Of a stretch of 64,000 nucleotides of DNA, positions 24,103 to 32,982 are shown piece by piece; the stretch's first letter is position 1, and every line of letters starts with the position of its first letter. Origin of the DNA: Adlercreutzia sp. ZJ304 (lineage in GTDB: Bacteria > Actinomycetota > Coriobacteriia > Coriobacteriales > Eggerthellaceae). Made by a program: the position numbers and the translations under genes. Where the stretch lies: positions 112,110 through 176,109 of the forward strand of contig NZ_JAAKEG010000006.1 of NCBI RefSeq assembly GCF_011039075.1, written 5' to 3'. A model generated the notes under the pieces. That model was not told where the DNA came from and searched no databases. It worked only from the letters and a program-made list of their open reading frames with translations.

Positions 24103-25099
24103 CTTTACGGCTGCGCTTGCCGGGCGCTTTCTCGCGTGCCCGCCACCGCGCCTCTTCGCGACGCTGCTGCACATCTGCCGTTTCTTGGCGCAGCTGCATA
24201 TACGTATTGAAGCGCTCCTGCGCCAAACTGCCCGACTCTACCGCCAAGCGCACAGCACAACCGGGCTCGCGCCCATGCTTGCAGTCGCGAAAACGACAGC
24301 TTGCAGCCAACTCTTCTATATCGGCGAAAGCTGCATCTATGCCTGCGTCTGCCTCCCAAAGCCCCAAGCCGCGAACTCCCGGCATATCCACTATACAGCC
24401 GCCATCTGGAATTGGGATTATTTCGCGATTCACAGTGGTGTGTCGCCCTTTTCCGTCAACTTCGCGAACATTTGCCGTGCGCCGCGTTTCTTCGCCGGTT
24501 AAAAAATTAATTAGTGTAGACTTCCCAACACCAGAACGTCCTATCAATACTGCAGTAGTACCCTTAGGCACTAGCTGCCTTACCCGCTCAACCGATTCAG
24601 CATCGCCATCCGCCATAACCACAACAGACACATCGGCTCCCACAAGCTCGTGCACCCGTTTGCGCACTTCGCGAACCGCCAGTTCGTCGTCTGCCAAATC
24701 TGCCTTAGTAAGCACTACAGCAACGCGCGCACCCGTTTCAAACGCCAAGACCAATTCGCGCTGAAGCCGCCGCATATTCACCTGCCCGACCGGCTGCGCT
24801 ATTATCACTGTGTCGAAATTGGCAGCCAATACCTGAGGTATAGCACGCTCTGTAGGATCTTTACGTACAAGCTGTGTGCGGCGCTCAAGAATTTCCTGAA
24901 TTACGCCAACATCGTGACCGCGCGGCAGCAACACTTGCACTTCGTCGCCTATAACAGCCCGACTTTCGCCAGTCTTTACAAGTTCGGTAGAATGCTCGCA
25001 GCGCACATTATGCCCGCTTCGCAGCGCAACCAGCGGAAGCCCCCTATCAAGCTTTACCACCTGTCCCTGTACAATTTCGTCTGCCGCAGACATACCCAC
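24092..25099 (-). CDS. rsgA: Ribosome small subunit-dependent GTPase RsgA
   Basis: 335 aa. N-terminal OB domain, then a circularly permuted GTPase with motif order TKAD (G4), GRSGVGKST (G1, P-loop) and DMPGVRG (G3), and a C-terminal zinc finger CRFRDCKHGREPGC (C-x4-C-x-H-x5-C). RsgA acts late in 30S subunit maturation. Start is uncertain: GTG 25099 has GAAGG seven bases upstream, ATG 25093 is six bases further in, and a TTG frame extends to 25120 into the previous gene. The end is 11 bases into the opposite-strand amidohydrolase gene. Confidence 0.93.
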   Translation of the reverse strand: MGMSAADEIVQGQVVKLDRGLPLVALRSGHNVRCEHSTELVKTGESRAVIGDEVQVLLPRGHDVGVIQEILERRTQLVRKDPTERAIPQVLAANFDTVIIAQPVGQVNMRRLQRELVLAFETGARVAVVLTKADLADDELAVREVRKRVHELVGADVSVVVMADGDAESVERVRQLVPKGTTAVLIGRSGVGKSTLINFLTGEETRRTANVREVDGKGRHTTVNREIIPIPDGGCIVDMPGVRGLGLWEADAGIDAAFADIEELAASCRFRDCKHGREPGCAVRLAVESGSLAQERFNTYMQLRQETADVQQRREEARWRAREKAPGKRSRKANR

Positions 25100-25100
25100 A

Positions 25101-25730
25101 CTAACGCCTTCGCTCGCCAAGATATCTATAAATGACGGTTAGCGCCGCACCAATTACTATAAGAACAAGCCCGGGCACAAAATGACTTGGATTGAATTGC
25201 GATTCGCTGATAGCGCCGCGCCCCACCAGCGCAACATGGTCGGCATGAATGCCAGTAAGACCCGTGTGTTGCGTGCAAGCCATAGTGAATGTACCGCGCA
25301 CCTGCAATGTGGTTCCGCGCTTTCCATAAACTCCATAAGTATCTATTACGCGGGCAAGCGACCTTGGCATAAACACGTTTACCTCAGAATACGAGCCATC
25401 GTTAGCCTGCAGAGTTATCCAACAATAATCGGGCTGTAAATCATCGGCAATACAATCGCCAACCACCTCACCTGTAACTTGTACAGTTTGACCCTCCATG
25501 TACGAGTCGGCATTTTCCAAGTCGGCTATTGAAGCGTCGTAAATAAACGAACTGTCGGGAAGCTGTGTAGGGTTCATTAAATTTCGCGAATTTTCGGCAC
25601 CCATATCGGATGCAATGCCACCAGCTTCGTCCGTTTTTACCTGCCGACCGCAACCAGTAAGCGTGCCACAAACAAGAACAGCCACCGCTAGCAAAGTGCA
25701 TATAAACCGTACACAATTCGAATTTTTCAT
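25101..25730 (-). CDS. Lipoprotein with OB-fold-like domain and C-terminal membrane anchor
   Basis: 209 aa. Signal of about 26 residues ending LTGC (lipobox); residues about 65-165 look like an OB-fold (tRNA_anti-like) domain: VQVTGEVVGDCI, then CWITLQANDG and LQVRGTF strands. One further hydrophobic segment (VPGLVLIVIGAALTVIY) lies near the C-terminus with a RRR tail, so the domain is outside and both ends hold the membrane. Its start overlaps the TrkH stop by four bases and its stop adjoins RsgA. Function unknown. Confidence 0.8.
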   Translation of the reverse strand: MKNSNCVRFICTLLAVAVLVCGTLTGCGRQVKTDEAGGIASDMGAENSRNLMNPTQLPDSSFIYDASIADLENADSYMEGQTVQVTGEVVGDCIADDLQPDYCWITLQANDGSYSEVNVFMPRSLARVIDTYGVYGKRGTTLQVRGTFTMACTQHTGLTGIHADHVALVGRGAISESQFNPSHFVPGLVLIVIGAALTVIYRYLGERRR

Positions 25731-27253
25731 GCTGCACCCCTGCGTCTGCGGAATCTAGGCACAACACTAACAGCAACCTGCACCAACAATGCAAGCAACG
25801 CAATAAACTCCAAACGACCCACCCACATTTGGAAAATGTAAAATAACTCTAATGTCCACGGCATGCCCGGAGCCGCCACACCAGTGGTTATGCCGCCGTT
25901 CGATGTCATAGCAACCGATTCAAAAATGGCTTGCGTAGCTTCGTAGCCATGAGCAATGCCCACCAATGTCCCAATCGCATACGTTGTTACATACAAAATA
26001 AAAACGGTCATAGCCTCTTTCACGGCATCCGGCGTTAAAATGCGCCGCCCCAAATGGCTGTACGACACCACCACGCGCGCGCTGTCGGGCGCAATGGTTT
26101 CTTTAATGGTTGCCACTATCGATTTCGCAATTATTCCCACGCGATACAACTTTATACCGCCAGCCGTTGACCCAGCACTAGCGCCTACAGCCATAACAAT
26201 GGCTATCGCCAGAAATGCACCCGAGGTAAAAACGCTTAACAGCTGGTTTGTGGTTACTACGGAAAATCCAGTGGTAGTCATAGCGGATATCAGCATGAAT
26301 GTGCCGCGCCTAAGCATGGCAGATAAGTTCGAAAACAATGTGCTACCCGCAAGTGCCGCTGTAAGTACGCAAAGCATAACAGCTAGCCAGATTATTGTTG
26401 TGCGCGTTTCTATGTCGCGGAAAAATGTTTTCGTGTCGCCTTTCCACACATCGGCGTAGATAACGAAACTGATAGAACCCATCAGCATCAGAATCATCAT
26501 TACAACTTCGATGGAAAACGAGTGGTAATACATAATTGATTGCTGCATTGGGGTGAAACCGCCGGTTACAAAGCCCGAAATAGATGTCCAAAACGCATGC
26601 AGCAGCGCACGAGCAGGCTCCATGCCATCAAGCAACATAAGCACGGTGACAACAATGGTGGCAACAATAATTACAATAGCGGTTATTTTGCTAATGAAGC
26701 GTGTGGTTTGCACTACGTTTGGCACCACATGTTCATTGCGACCTTCCGACCTGTAAAGCGCGCTGCCTATGCGCTTGCCAAATATCCCAAGCGAAAGCGC
26801 CACAACAATAAGCCCTAAACCGCCAAGCAAATGCATCATAAAGCGGAACATATTGTCTGCGTAAGATAGATGATCTAAATCGACAATTAGGCTGGCACCT
26901 GTTGTGGTTAGACCCGATACGCCGTCGAAAACCGCGTCTAAATATGTAGTGTAGTGCCCCGAAAAGTAAAGCGGAATAGAGCAGAAAATTCCCAGCACAA
27001 TCCACGCAAGACCCACAACCGCTATAGCTTGCTGACGGTTTAAGCGCCCCGGCTGAATGCGGCAGAAGCGCAATGCCGAACCAACAACCAGCGCAATACC
27101 TATAGAGTAAAAGTAGCGAGCCGCCGGATCCCATTCCTGAAACACCAGCGCAGTAACAAGAGGCACCACCATTAACAATGCGGAAAATAACACCAACATT
27201 CCTAAGTAGTGTCCGACTGCTCGCAGGTCGTCAAATGTGAAACGCTGCCACAT
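25727..27253 (-). CDS. TrkH/KtrB family potassium uptake channel subunit
   Basis: 508 aa with about ten to twelve membrane spans and four pore-loop repeats. Filter sequences are visible: LTTTGAS near 118, ISGFVTGGF near 230, AMTTTGFSV near 340 and MTSNGGITTG near 450, each with the essential Gly. These proteins form the membrane part of K+ uptake and need a TrkA/KtrA-type ring, which is not in this window. Starts 12 bases after the 47-codon membrane peptide and overlaps the lipoprotein. Confidence 0.94.
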   Translation of the reverse strand: MWQRFTFDDLRAVGHYLGMLVLFSALLMVVPLVTALVFQEWDPAARYFYSIGIALVVGSALRFCRIQPGRLNRQQAIAVVGLAWIVLGIFCSIPLYFSGHYTTYLDAVFDGVSGLTTTGASLIVDLDHLSYADNMFRFMMHLLGGLGLIVVALSLGIFGKRIGSALYRSEGRNEHVVPNVVQTTRFISKITAIVIIVATIVVTVLMLLDGMEPARALLHAFWTSISGFVTGGFTPMQQSIMYYHSFSIEVVMMILMLMGSISFVIYADVWKGDTKTFFRDIETRTTIIWLAVMLCVLTAALAGSTLFSNLSAMLRRGTFMLISAMTTTGFSVVTTNQLLSVFTSGAFLAIAIVMAVGASAGSTAGGIKLYRVGIIAKSIVATIKETIAPDSARVVVSYSHLGRRILTPDAVKEAMTVFILYVTTYAIGTLVGIAHGYEATQAIFESVAMTSNGGITTGVAAPGMPWTLELFYIFQMWVGRLEFIALLALLVQVAVSVVPRFRRRRGAA

Positions 27254-27265
27254 AGATGCGCTTAA

Positions 27266-27409
27266 CTATCCTGCAGGAACAAGAACGCGAACTACAGCCA
27301 TAAGAATCCAAAGCGCCACAATAAAACTAAAGAGCGCCAGAATAAGCATCCCCATACCGCGTAGGGCAGGTGCTGCTTTCTCACGTATGTCCGCAAAAGA
27401 ATTATGCAT
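27266..27409 (-). CDS. 47-aa single-span membrane protein upstream of TrkH
   Basis: Frame MHNSFADIREKAAPAL followed by a hydrophobic segment of about 22 residues (MLILALFSFIVALWILMAVV) and a short RVLVPAG tail. No clear ribosome site precedes the ATG, but the protein character is strong and its stop is 12 bases before the TrkH start on the same strand. It could be a small subunit or regulator of the transporter, or a leader. Confidence 0.6.
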   Translation of the reverse strand: MHNSFADIREKAAPALRGMGMLILALFSFIVALWILMAVVRVLVPAG

Positions 27410-27629
27410 GCGCACATTGTACCGCTGAACTTCCCATTAAGGTGAGACAACAGAGTGCGATTGTCAAATTCGCTCCTGTAAATTTTTACGTAATCTGCAA
27501 ACCGCAAAATGGAACCAACTACTCTTTGCAAAAAAGGCGCACCATAAAGTATGAATGCATAGCCGTAGAACTGGGAAACAATAGCAAAAACTATTACCTC
27601 AGCAAATTATTGATGAACAAACCTATATA

Positions 27630-27658
27630 TTGACATACTCAAGTCATAATTATATAAT
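27630..27658 (+). promoter_or_regulatory. Consensus sigma-70 type promoter of the toxin-antitoxin operon
   Basis: TTGACA at 27630-27635 and TATAAT at 27653-27658, spaced exactly 17 bases, 41 bases before the antitoxin ATG. Confidence 0.85.
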
Positions 27659-27699
27659 AATTCTATCATTATTATTGCTTTTAACTGATAGGATTCTAT

Positions 27700-28014
27700 A
27701 TGCCATGCATTATTCCATCTACCGATCTTCGAAATAATTTCAGCGATATTGAAGAGCTGGCTAAAAAGACTCGCGAACCTATTTACCTTACGAAAAACGG
27801 TCGTGGAAGCCTTGTACTTATGGATATAAATGCATTTGAGGAATATCAGGATGCAAGGGCATATCGCCATTACATTGACACGGCACTTGCAGAAGCTAAA
27901 AGCAACAAACTTGACGGAAAATCGAAATACTACGATATAGAGTTTGCGTTCGAAAAACTCCTAGATGAAGAAGACCCCGAAACCTCATTAGGAGTACTAG
28001 ATGCAACGGCGTAG
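27700..28014 (+). CDS. Phd/YefM family antitoxin
   Basis: 104 aa. N-terminal Phd/YefM fold: PSTDLRNNFSDIEELAKKT, then EPIYLTKNGRGSLVLMDINA, the usual promoter-binding half. The C-terminal 45 residues, acidic at the end, would wrap the toxin. Somewhat longer than the usual 80-90 aa. AGGA lies six bases before ATG. Overlaps the toxin gene by 14 bases. Confidence 0.9.
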   Translation: MPCIIPSTDLRNNFSDIEELAKKTREPIYLTKNGRGSLVLMDINAFEEYQDARAYRHYIDTALAEAKSNKLDGKSKYYDIEFAFEKLLDEEDPETSLGVLDATA

Positions 28015-28315
28015 AATTCTTTTATTAAGTGATGCAATTCGAGATGTTCAGAAAATATACGATGACATTCTGTCTATTTCAAAATCAAAGACTGTTGCTC
28101 AAAATTATCTCAAGAAACTCAGGCATGAGTTGCGCCATTTGGAATTTACTGCTGAAGCTTGCACTCATTATGTATTAGACGATGGAAGCAGTACGGACTA
28201 TCGTTTTTGTCCAGCGTGCAACTATATTGCGTTTTTTCGTTTGACCGAAAACGCAATAGAAATCGATAGGATACTTTATAGTAGATCAGATTTCATACGT
28301 CACTTAGATTTATAG
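28001..28315 (+). CDS. RelE/ParE superfamily toxin
   Basis: 104 aa beginning MQRRRILLLSDAIRDVQKIY; helix pair, then strands YRFCPACNYIAFFRL and AIEIDRILYSRSDFIRHL, the RelE/ParE C-terminal pattern with the Arg-Ile-Leu-Tyr strand. Whether it cuts mRNA on ribosomes (RelE) or poisons gyrase (ParE) is not decidable from motifs. Translation is coupled to the antitoxin. Confidence 0.88.
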   Translation: MQRRRILLLSDAIRDVQKIYDDILSISKSKTVAQNYLKKLRHELRHLEFTAEACTHYVLDDGSSTDYRFCPACNYIAFFRLTENAIEIDRILYSRSDFIRHLDL

Positions 28316-28405
28316 CAAACTAAGACAGATTCTGTAGAGTTTCGCAATAGATTAGTCAAACAACAATCAAATTGCTAATTCAATCCCAATGTACGCCGCA
28401 TAGGC

Positions 28406-28463
28406 AGAATCGAGGAAGCAAAATGAAGGCTGTGCAGCTTCTGAATGAAGCTTCCCCGATTCT
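28406..28463. terminator. Hairpin between the toxin and permease genes
   Basis: AGAATCGAGGAAGC and GCTTCCCCGATTCT pair with one mismatch across a 30-base loop, followed on the plus strand by TTTATAC. It lies between converging genes and may end both transcripts. Confidence 0.55.
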
Positions 28464-28478
28464 TTATACATGAAGTGT

Positions 28479-30677
28479 CTACTTAGCGCCTTTCACCACA
28501 TTGCGACTAGTTAGATACGTGACCAGCATGTACCCGCCATAAATAACCCCCACAAACGCAGCCGCCATAGCAATGGGCTCTACCACAGACACACCCAAAG
28601 CGTCGAACAGCTGCTCTGACATAACTCCAATAGCGCATGCGGAATGACACACTGCAACCACTAATGGAAGCAAGAAGTAAACGACCAGCTGCACCAAAAG
28701 CGAACGATTTATCATGCGCTGACTACATCCAATACGCGACAGCATGCGATAGCGCGGCAGCGAATCGGTAGTTTGCGACAACTGCTGTACAGCCAAAATA
28801 GCCGCAGTAGAAATAAGGAAAACAAAGCCGATATATAGCGCCAAATAGGTTATCAGCATCTTCAGACCACCCGATTGAGTAATCATTTCATGCGCAGTTA
28901 GCACCCGCGTAACCGGCCACAATAAACTTGCCCATTTATCATCGGCACCCGAAGTGCCTTTCTCGAAACCGCCCATATCCTTCGGCTGCGTAGCCGCAAT
29001 AATGTCGCCTAAAGCCTCATCGTTTTGCACTTCGCTTTTTCCGTTTTCGGCATACATTACGTTCAGCACCGACCTAGACGGAATAGCACCCTGCGACCGC
29101 AAGTTGTCAATCGCATAATCGGGAACAACAATAGTAACCGCAGTAGCTTTTATAGCGTTGTCTTCAAGTTGAGTGTCCACCATGTCGCCCACAAACGTTA
29201 GCTGCGTACCCATTGCGTCTATCGTAGGTCGCGCCTCCACAACCATTTCGGCAACGTCTTTAGAAATGTCCATGTTGTTCACCATGACGCATTCATCGGC
29301 TTGAAGCTGCACGGGTGTCTGCCCTGTAAGCGCGCGTGCCGCATTTAAGTCGGAAAGCGAAATTACAAGCAAATTAGACTCTTTCAAAGTGGGCTGAATC
29401 TCGTTCAGCTTATCTAGCGCTTCAGACCCCACTTGCTCAAGAATGTTGCCATAAGTTGTACTGGGAAGAAAATAGAAATCTACCTGCGAGTTGTTAGCTA
29501 TAGTTTCATCCCACAGCTGCGGCGCGTTCTCGCGCAACGCCGCCGCCATATCCCAGTTGTACGCCACTCCACTTTCGTAGCGCTCGGGCGCTTCTGCCTG
29601 CATAGCCTTAGCACGCGAATCGGGCGCCTCGGATGTATCGCGAATCGCCATCATAGTGTCTTCGCTATAAATTTCAGCACTTAACGTAGCGCTATATGGG
29701 TTCGCTTCTTCTATGCCATCGGTAAATACATTCACCAAACCCATTCCTATGGAAAACACCGTAATCGAGAAAAACAGCATTACGCACACAGCCCAAAGCG
29801 ACAAAAACGCTGTGTTCACGCGGCTTGCAATCTGCCGCACGGTAAACGGCACAAGCCCACGCAAATACACACCGCGCGCATGCGTAAGCACCGCAATAAC
29901 AAACCCAGCAAGCGACCAAAACAACATAAACGTGCCAATTAACATGCACACTGTAGCGCGTATAAAACGCGGGTCGTCCAGCATAACCATGCCACTTTCA
30001 ATCAGCTGCTGATACGCATACGCCAAAACACCAACAGAGACAATGAAAACAACAAGGCAAACCCACGGGTTGCGCACTGCCACTTTCTGATTTTTAGAAT
30101 CGGCGTACAAAAGGTCAATAAGCTTGCACCTGTTAACCGAAAACGTATTGAATATGGCAACCACCACATAGATAACCACAAAGCTAACAATGGTTACGCC
30201 AAGCGCCTCGGGCGAAAAGACGAACTGATAGTTTTTAATGGTTGCGCCAAACAGCGAAGCCGTGAAAAACGACATAGCTTGCGAAAGCAGAAAGCCCACC
30301 ACAAGACCAAGCACCAACGAAACCACGCCCACCATAATCGTTTCAATAAGCATAATTAGCGACATGTTTCGCGAACTCATGCCAAGCAGCATATAAGTGC
30401 CAAATTCGCGCTTCCGGCGTTTTATAAGAAATCCATTCGAATACAGAATCAGAAATCCCAGCACACACGCGATAAGCCACGAAAACATGCCCATAAATAC
30501 TTGCGTTGTTTCAAATTGGCGCACGTCGGCTTGCGATTCTAAGTCGAACATTACCTCTTGACTGCCAATGGAATTAAATGCGTAAAACACCGCAACGCCA
30601 AATAAAAGCGTTAGAAAATAGATAGTATAGTCGCGCACCGAATGACGAATGTTGCGCCAAGCCAGTTTAAGCAGCAT
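28479..30677 (-). CDS. FtsX-like permease of a Bce-type ABC transporter
   Basis: 732 aa. One membrane span near residue 18-38, a cluster of spans from about 55 to 310, a large external domain of about 260 residues (about 320-590), and three to four spans at the C-terminus. This 10-span plan with the big loop between spans 7 and 8 is that of BceB/VraG-type permeases, which detect and remove peptide antibiotics bound to lipid II-cycle targets. It overlaps the ATPase gene by 11 bases. Operon order on the minus strand is lipase, response regulator, kinase, then 31-aa peptide, ATPase, permease. Confidence 0.9.
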   Translation of the reverse strand: MLLKLAWRNIRHSVRDYTIYFLTLLFGVAVFYAFNSIGSQEVMFDLESQADVRQFETTQVFMGMFSWLIACVLGFLILYSNGFLIKRRKREFGTYMLLGMSSRNMSLIMLIETIMVGVVSLVLGLVVGFLLSQAMSFFTASLFGATIKNYQFVFSPEALGVTIVSFVVIYVVVAIFNTFSVNRCKLIDLLYADSKNQKVAVRNPWVCLVVFIVSVGVLAYAYQQLIESGMVMLDDPRFIRATVCMLIGTFMLFWSLAGFVIAVLTHARGVYLRGLVPFTVRQIASRVNTAFLSLWAVCVMLFFSITVFSIGMGLVNVFTDGIEEANPYSATLSAEIYSEDTMMAIRDTSEAPDSRAKAMQAEAPERYESGVAYNWDMAAALRENAPQLWDETIANNSQVDFYFLPSTTYGNILEQVGSEALDKLNEIQPTLKESNLLVISLSDLNAARALTGQTPVQLQADECVMVNNMDISKDVAEMVVEARPTIDAMGTQLTFVGDMVDTQLEDNAIKATAVTIVVPDYAIDNLRSQGAIPSRSVLNVMYAENGKSEVQNDEALGDIIAATQPKDMGGFEKGTSGADDKWASLLWPVTRVLTAHEMITQSGGLKMLITYLALYIGFVFLISTAAILAVQQLSQTTDSLPRYRMLSRIGCSQRMINRSLLVQLVVYFLLPLVVAVCHSACAIGVMSEQLFDALGVSVVEPIAMAAAFVGVIYGGYMLVTYLTSRNVVKGAK

Positions 30678-31491
30678 GACCTACCTCGCCCCCAAGAAAC
30701 GACACTACCTCCATAATGCGTGCGAAAAATTCCTCGCGCGACATTGCGCCGCGGCGAATTTCATTGAACAGACGCCCATCCTTTATGAACAACACGCGAT
30801 TTGTAAACGATGCCGCATACGAGTCGTGCGTAACCATCATTATTGTGGCACCCATCTGCGTATTCATCATTTCCAAAGTTTCCAGCAACACGGCGGCAGA
30901 GCGCGAATCAAGTGCGCCCGTGGGCTCGTCAGCCAAAATTAGCTTCGGATCTCCCACTATTGCACGCGCCGCAGCCACACGCTGCTTCTGCCCGCCAGAC
31001 ATTTGATTGGGATACTTTTTCAGAACATCGGTCACGCCCAGCGTTTGCGCTATTTCATGCACGCGGCGCGAAATTTCCGCAGGTGGCACATGCTTAATAG
31101 TAAGCGCCAGCGATATATTCTCTATGCCATTCAGCGTATCAAGCAAGTTGAAATCTTGGAAAATGAAGCCCAATTCGTCGCGGCGGAATTTTGACAACGC
31201 CCGCTTCGACATAGTTGTTATGTCCTGACCATCCACCAAAATTTGCCCACTAGTAACTTTGTCAATAGTGGACACGCAATTCAAAAGCGTGGTTTTCCCG
31301 CTGCCCGAAGCGCCCATAATGCTTACAAATTCGCCTTTTTCCACGTCGAAACTGACGCCATCTAGCGCTTGTGTTATGGAATCGCGGCTTCCGTAAACCT
31401 TCTTCACCTGATGCACCGAAAGCGCCAAAGGCTGTTCACGCTGCATCTGAGTATTCATTGAATGCGCGGGAGTTGCATATACTTCTGCCAT
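30667..31491 (-). CDS. ABC transporter ATP-binding protein, MacB/BceA type
   Basis: 274 aa. Walker A GASGSGKTT near residue 60, Q loop in FIFQDFNLL, signature MSGGQKQRVAAARA, Walker B LILADEPTGALD and H-loop VTHD. An N-terminal tail of about 25 residues precedes the usual start. ATG 31491 has TTGAGG six bases upstream; that site lies in the end of the 31-codon gene, so the two are coupled. A C-terminal extension of about 30 residues follows the H-loop strand region. Confidence 0.93.
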   Translation of the reverse strand: MAEVYATPAHSMNTQMQREQPLALSVHQVKKVYGSRDSITQALDGVSFDVEKGEFVSIMGASGSGKTTLLNCVSTIDKVTSGQILVDGQDITTMSKRALSKFRRDELGFIFQDFNLLDTLNGIENISLALTIKHVPPAEISRRVHEIAQTLGVTDVLKKYPNQMSGGQKQRVAAARAIVGDPKLILADEPTGALDSRSAAVLLETLEMMNTQMGATIMMVTHDSYAASFTNRVLFIKDGRLFNEIRRGAMSREEFFARIMEVVSFLGGEVGHAA

Positions 31492-31499
31492 GATTAACC

Positions 31500-31595
31500 T
31501 CAAGCTTTCACAAGACGCGGCGACTCATACACAACAAGTGCGCCTATCGTTATTAGTATCGCTAATGAAACAGCAACTTTTCCTGCAGTTGTCAT
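31500..31595 (-). CDS. 31-aa membrane peptide upstream of the ABC ATPase
   Basis: ATG 31595 has a perfect AGGAGG five bases upstream. The peptide is MTTAGK, one hydrophobic span (VAVSLAILITIGALVV) and a short YESPRLVKA tail. Stop is eight bases before the ATPase start, whose ribosome site overlaps this gene's end. It is the first gene after the operator and so heads the transporter operon. Short single-span peptides of this kind precede Bce-like transporters in some Actinomycetota; function is unknown. Confidence 0.75.
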   Translation of the reverse strand: MTTAGKVAVSLAILITIGALVVYESPRLVKA

Positions 31596-31697
31596 AGTTT
31601 CCTCCTATCTGCTGCCGGATTAAATGCGCCGGCAAACTGCAGTTAGAACTATGCGCTTGCGCCTTTCAAGTTGCCATCGAAGCACCTTACATTCAGC

Positions 31698-31711
31698 TTA
31701 CAAGAATGTAA
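31698..31711. promoter_or_regulatory. Bce-type response-regulator binding site
   Basis: TTACA-AGAA-TGTAA fits the TNACA-N4-TGTAA consensus of BceR-like regulators. It is 103 bases before the 31-aa peptide start and inside a larger near-palindrome (TTACATTC at 31687-31694 with GAATGTAA). The adjacent response regulator should bind here. Confidence 0.75.
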
Positions 31712-31753
31712 GGGTGCGGACAGACCACCTTTAGCGCATTCTGGAGACTTATT

Positions 31754-31896
31754 TGGTCAAAACTTCCAGCTTTCCACACTCAAACACACCTAATAGCCCC
31801 CGTCGAGGCATCATTGAACACTGTTTGCCCAGTGTCCTCCACAATTCAGGTCAACCGTAGGGCAGTTTAATCGTGGAAAGTCGGAAGTTTTGACCA
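31754..31896. repeat. 143-bp inverted-repeat element, copy A
   Basis: Bounded by TGGTCAAAACTTCC and GGAAGTTTTGACCA; the terminal inverted repeat spans about 24 bases with two mismatches (next bases CTTTCCAC / GTGGAAAG). The interior shares GTTTGCCCAGTGT and CTCCACAATTCAGGT with copy B at 38926-39068, which has exactly the same length. Ends four bases before the kinase stop codon. No coding capacity. No clear target duplication. Confidence 0.85.
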
Positions 31897-31899
31897 TTT

Positions 31900-32982
31900 T
31901 TAGGAAAATTTTATTCCCTGCTCGTGCAAACGCCTGCGATCGTGCGGAAATGAAAGCATAACACGCGTGCCCACGCCCTCTTCGCTAGCAAGAGAAACAC
32001 CAAGACTTAGCCGCGCGCACATAAGCGACACAAGATAAAGACCCATCCCAGTTGCCGACCCGCTTTCCCTGCCATTGCTGCCGGTAAAACCACGGTCAAA
32101 CACGCGCGGCATGTCGGCGGCACTTATCCCGCAACCATTGTCGCGCACTTCCAAAACAGTGCGCCCGTGCGGCGTATTGGCGGCTTCCTCAGTTGCCGTA
32201 AAACTTACCGAAGATGCCCCGTACTGCGCAGCGTTTGCCAAAATTTGACCCAGCATAAACACAAGCCAAGGCTCGTCGGATAAAACTTGCACATCGTCTG
32301 ATATATCTATAGACGGAATGGTTTGCTTCTCTATAAGGAATCGCGCTTGGCGCTTGCACGCCTCGCGCGCCGCATGCGCCAGCGACACCTGACGAATTGA
32401 GTAGTCTTTGTTCAAGGCGGTAGAGCGGGCATAATAAAGCGCCTGATCGATCTGATTCCCCACGCGCTCAAGTTCGCGGGATAGCGCATCGGCATCCGCA
32501 CCGCCCATGCGATCCAAAATTAGCTTCGCAGCCGCAATGGGCGTCTTAGCTTCGTGAATCCACAGTTCTATGTATTCGCGATATTCGGTCGAGCTGCGCT
32601 GAGCCAGTGTAAGCTCGGTATTCGACAAATCAGACAATCGCTCTAGTGCCGCATACGACAGGCGTCCCTCCAAAAACGAGGGCTCTTTTATAAGCGAAGT
32701 AACCTCGCAAGTATGGCGAATATCCTCGTTCATTTTGCAAACGCTGCGCCAATAGCGTGCGCGACGCACATACTCACACACAAGCAACAAACAAATACAC
32801 AGAAGAATAAATACAGAAACCGCTATACAAGCCTGAAATCCCACGCCCAGCGTTGCGCACATACCATAGACACCCAGCACGCAAACACATCCAATAATAA
32901 GCGCAAGCCATCTATCGCGCAGATACCTGCCTACAGAGAAGCTGGGCTGAATGCTAAAGTCTTCGTCGAAGTTGCGCATCAT
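31900..32982 (-). CDS. Intramembrane-sensing histidine kinase (BceS-like)
   Basis: 360 aa. Two spans close together (about residues 28-46 and 52-70) with almost no external loop, typical of kinases that sense through their transporter. The H-box WIHEAKTPIAAAKLIL (His about 144) lies in the dimerisation helix; ATPase boxes are N (ILANAAQYG), G1 (VRDNGCGI) and G2 (GSATGMGLYL). Start overlaps the response-regulator stop by the ATGA arrangement. It should respond to the state of the ABC transporter encoded next. Confidence 0.92.
   Translation of the reverse strand: MMRNFDEDFSIQPSFSVGRYLRDRWLALIIGCVCVLGVYGMCATLGVGFQACIAVSVFILLCICLLLVCEYVRRARYWRSVCKMNEDIRHTCEVTSLIKEPSFLEGRLSYAALERLSDLSNTELTLAQRSSTEYREYIELWIHEAKTPIAAAKLILDRMGGADADALSRELERVGNQIDQALYYARSTALNKDYSIRQVSLAHAAREACKRQARFLIEKQTIPSIDISDDVQVLSDEPWLVFMLGQILANAAQYGASSVSFTATEEAANTPHGRTVLEVRDNGCGISAADMPRVFDRGFTGSNGRESGSATGMGLYLVSLMCARLSLGVSLASEEGVGTRVMLSFPHDRRRLHEQGIKFS

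Noticed and set aside
24650..25135. Plus-strand frame opposite rsgA
   Set aside because: Antisense of a highly conserved GTPase; rejected as shadow.
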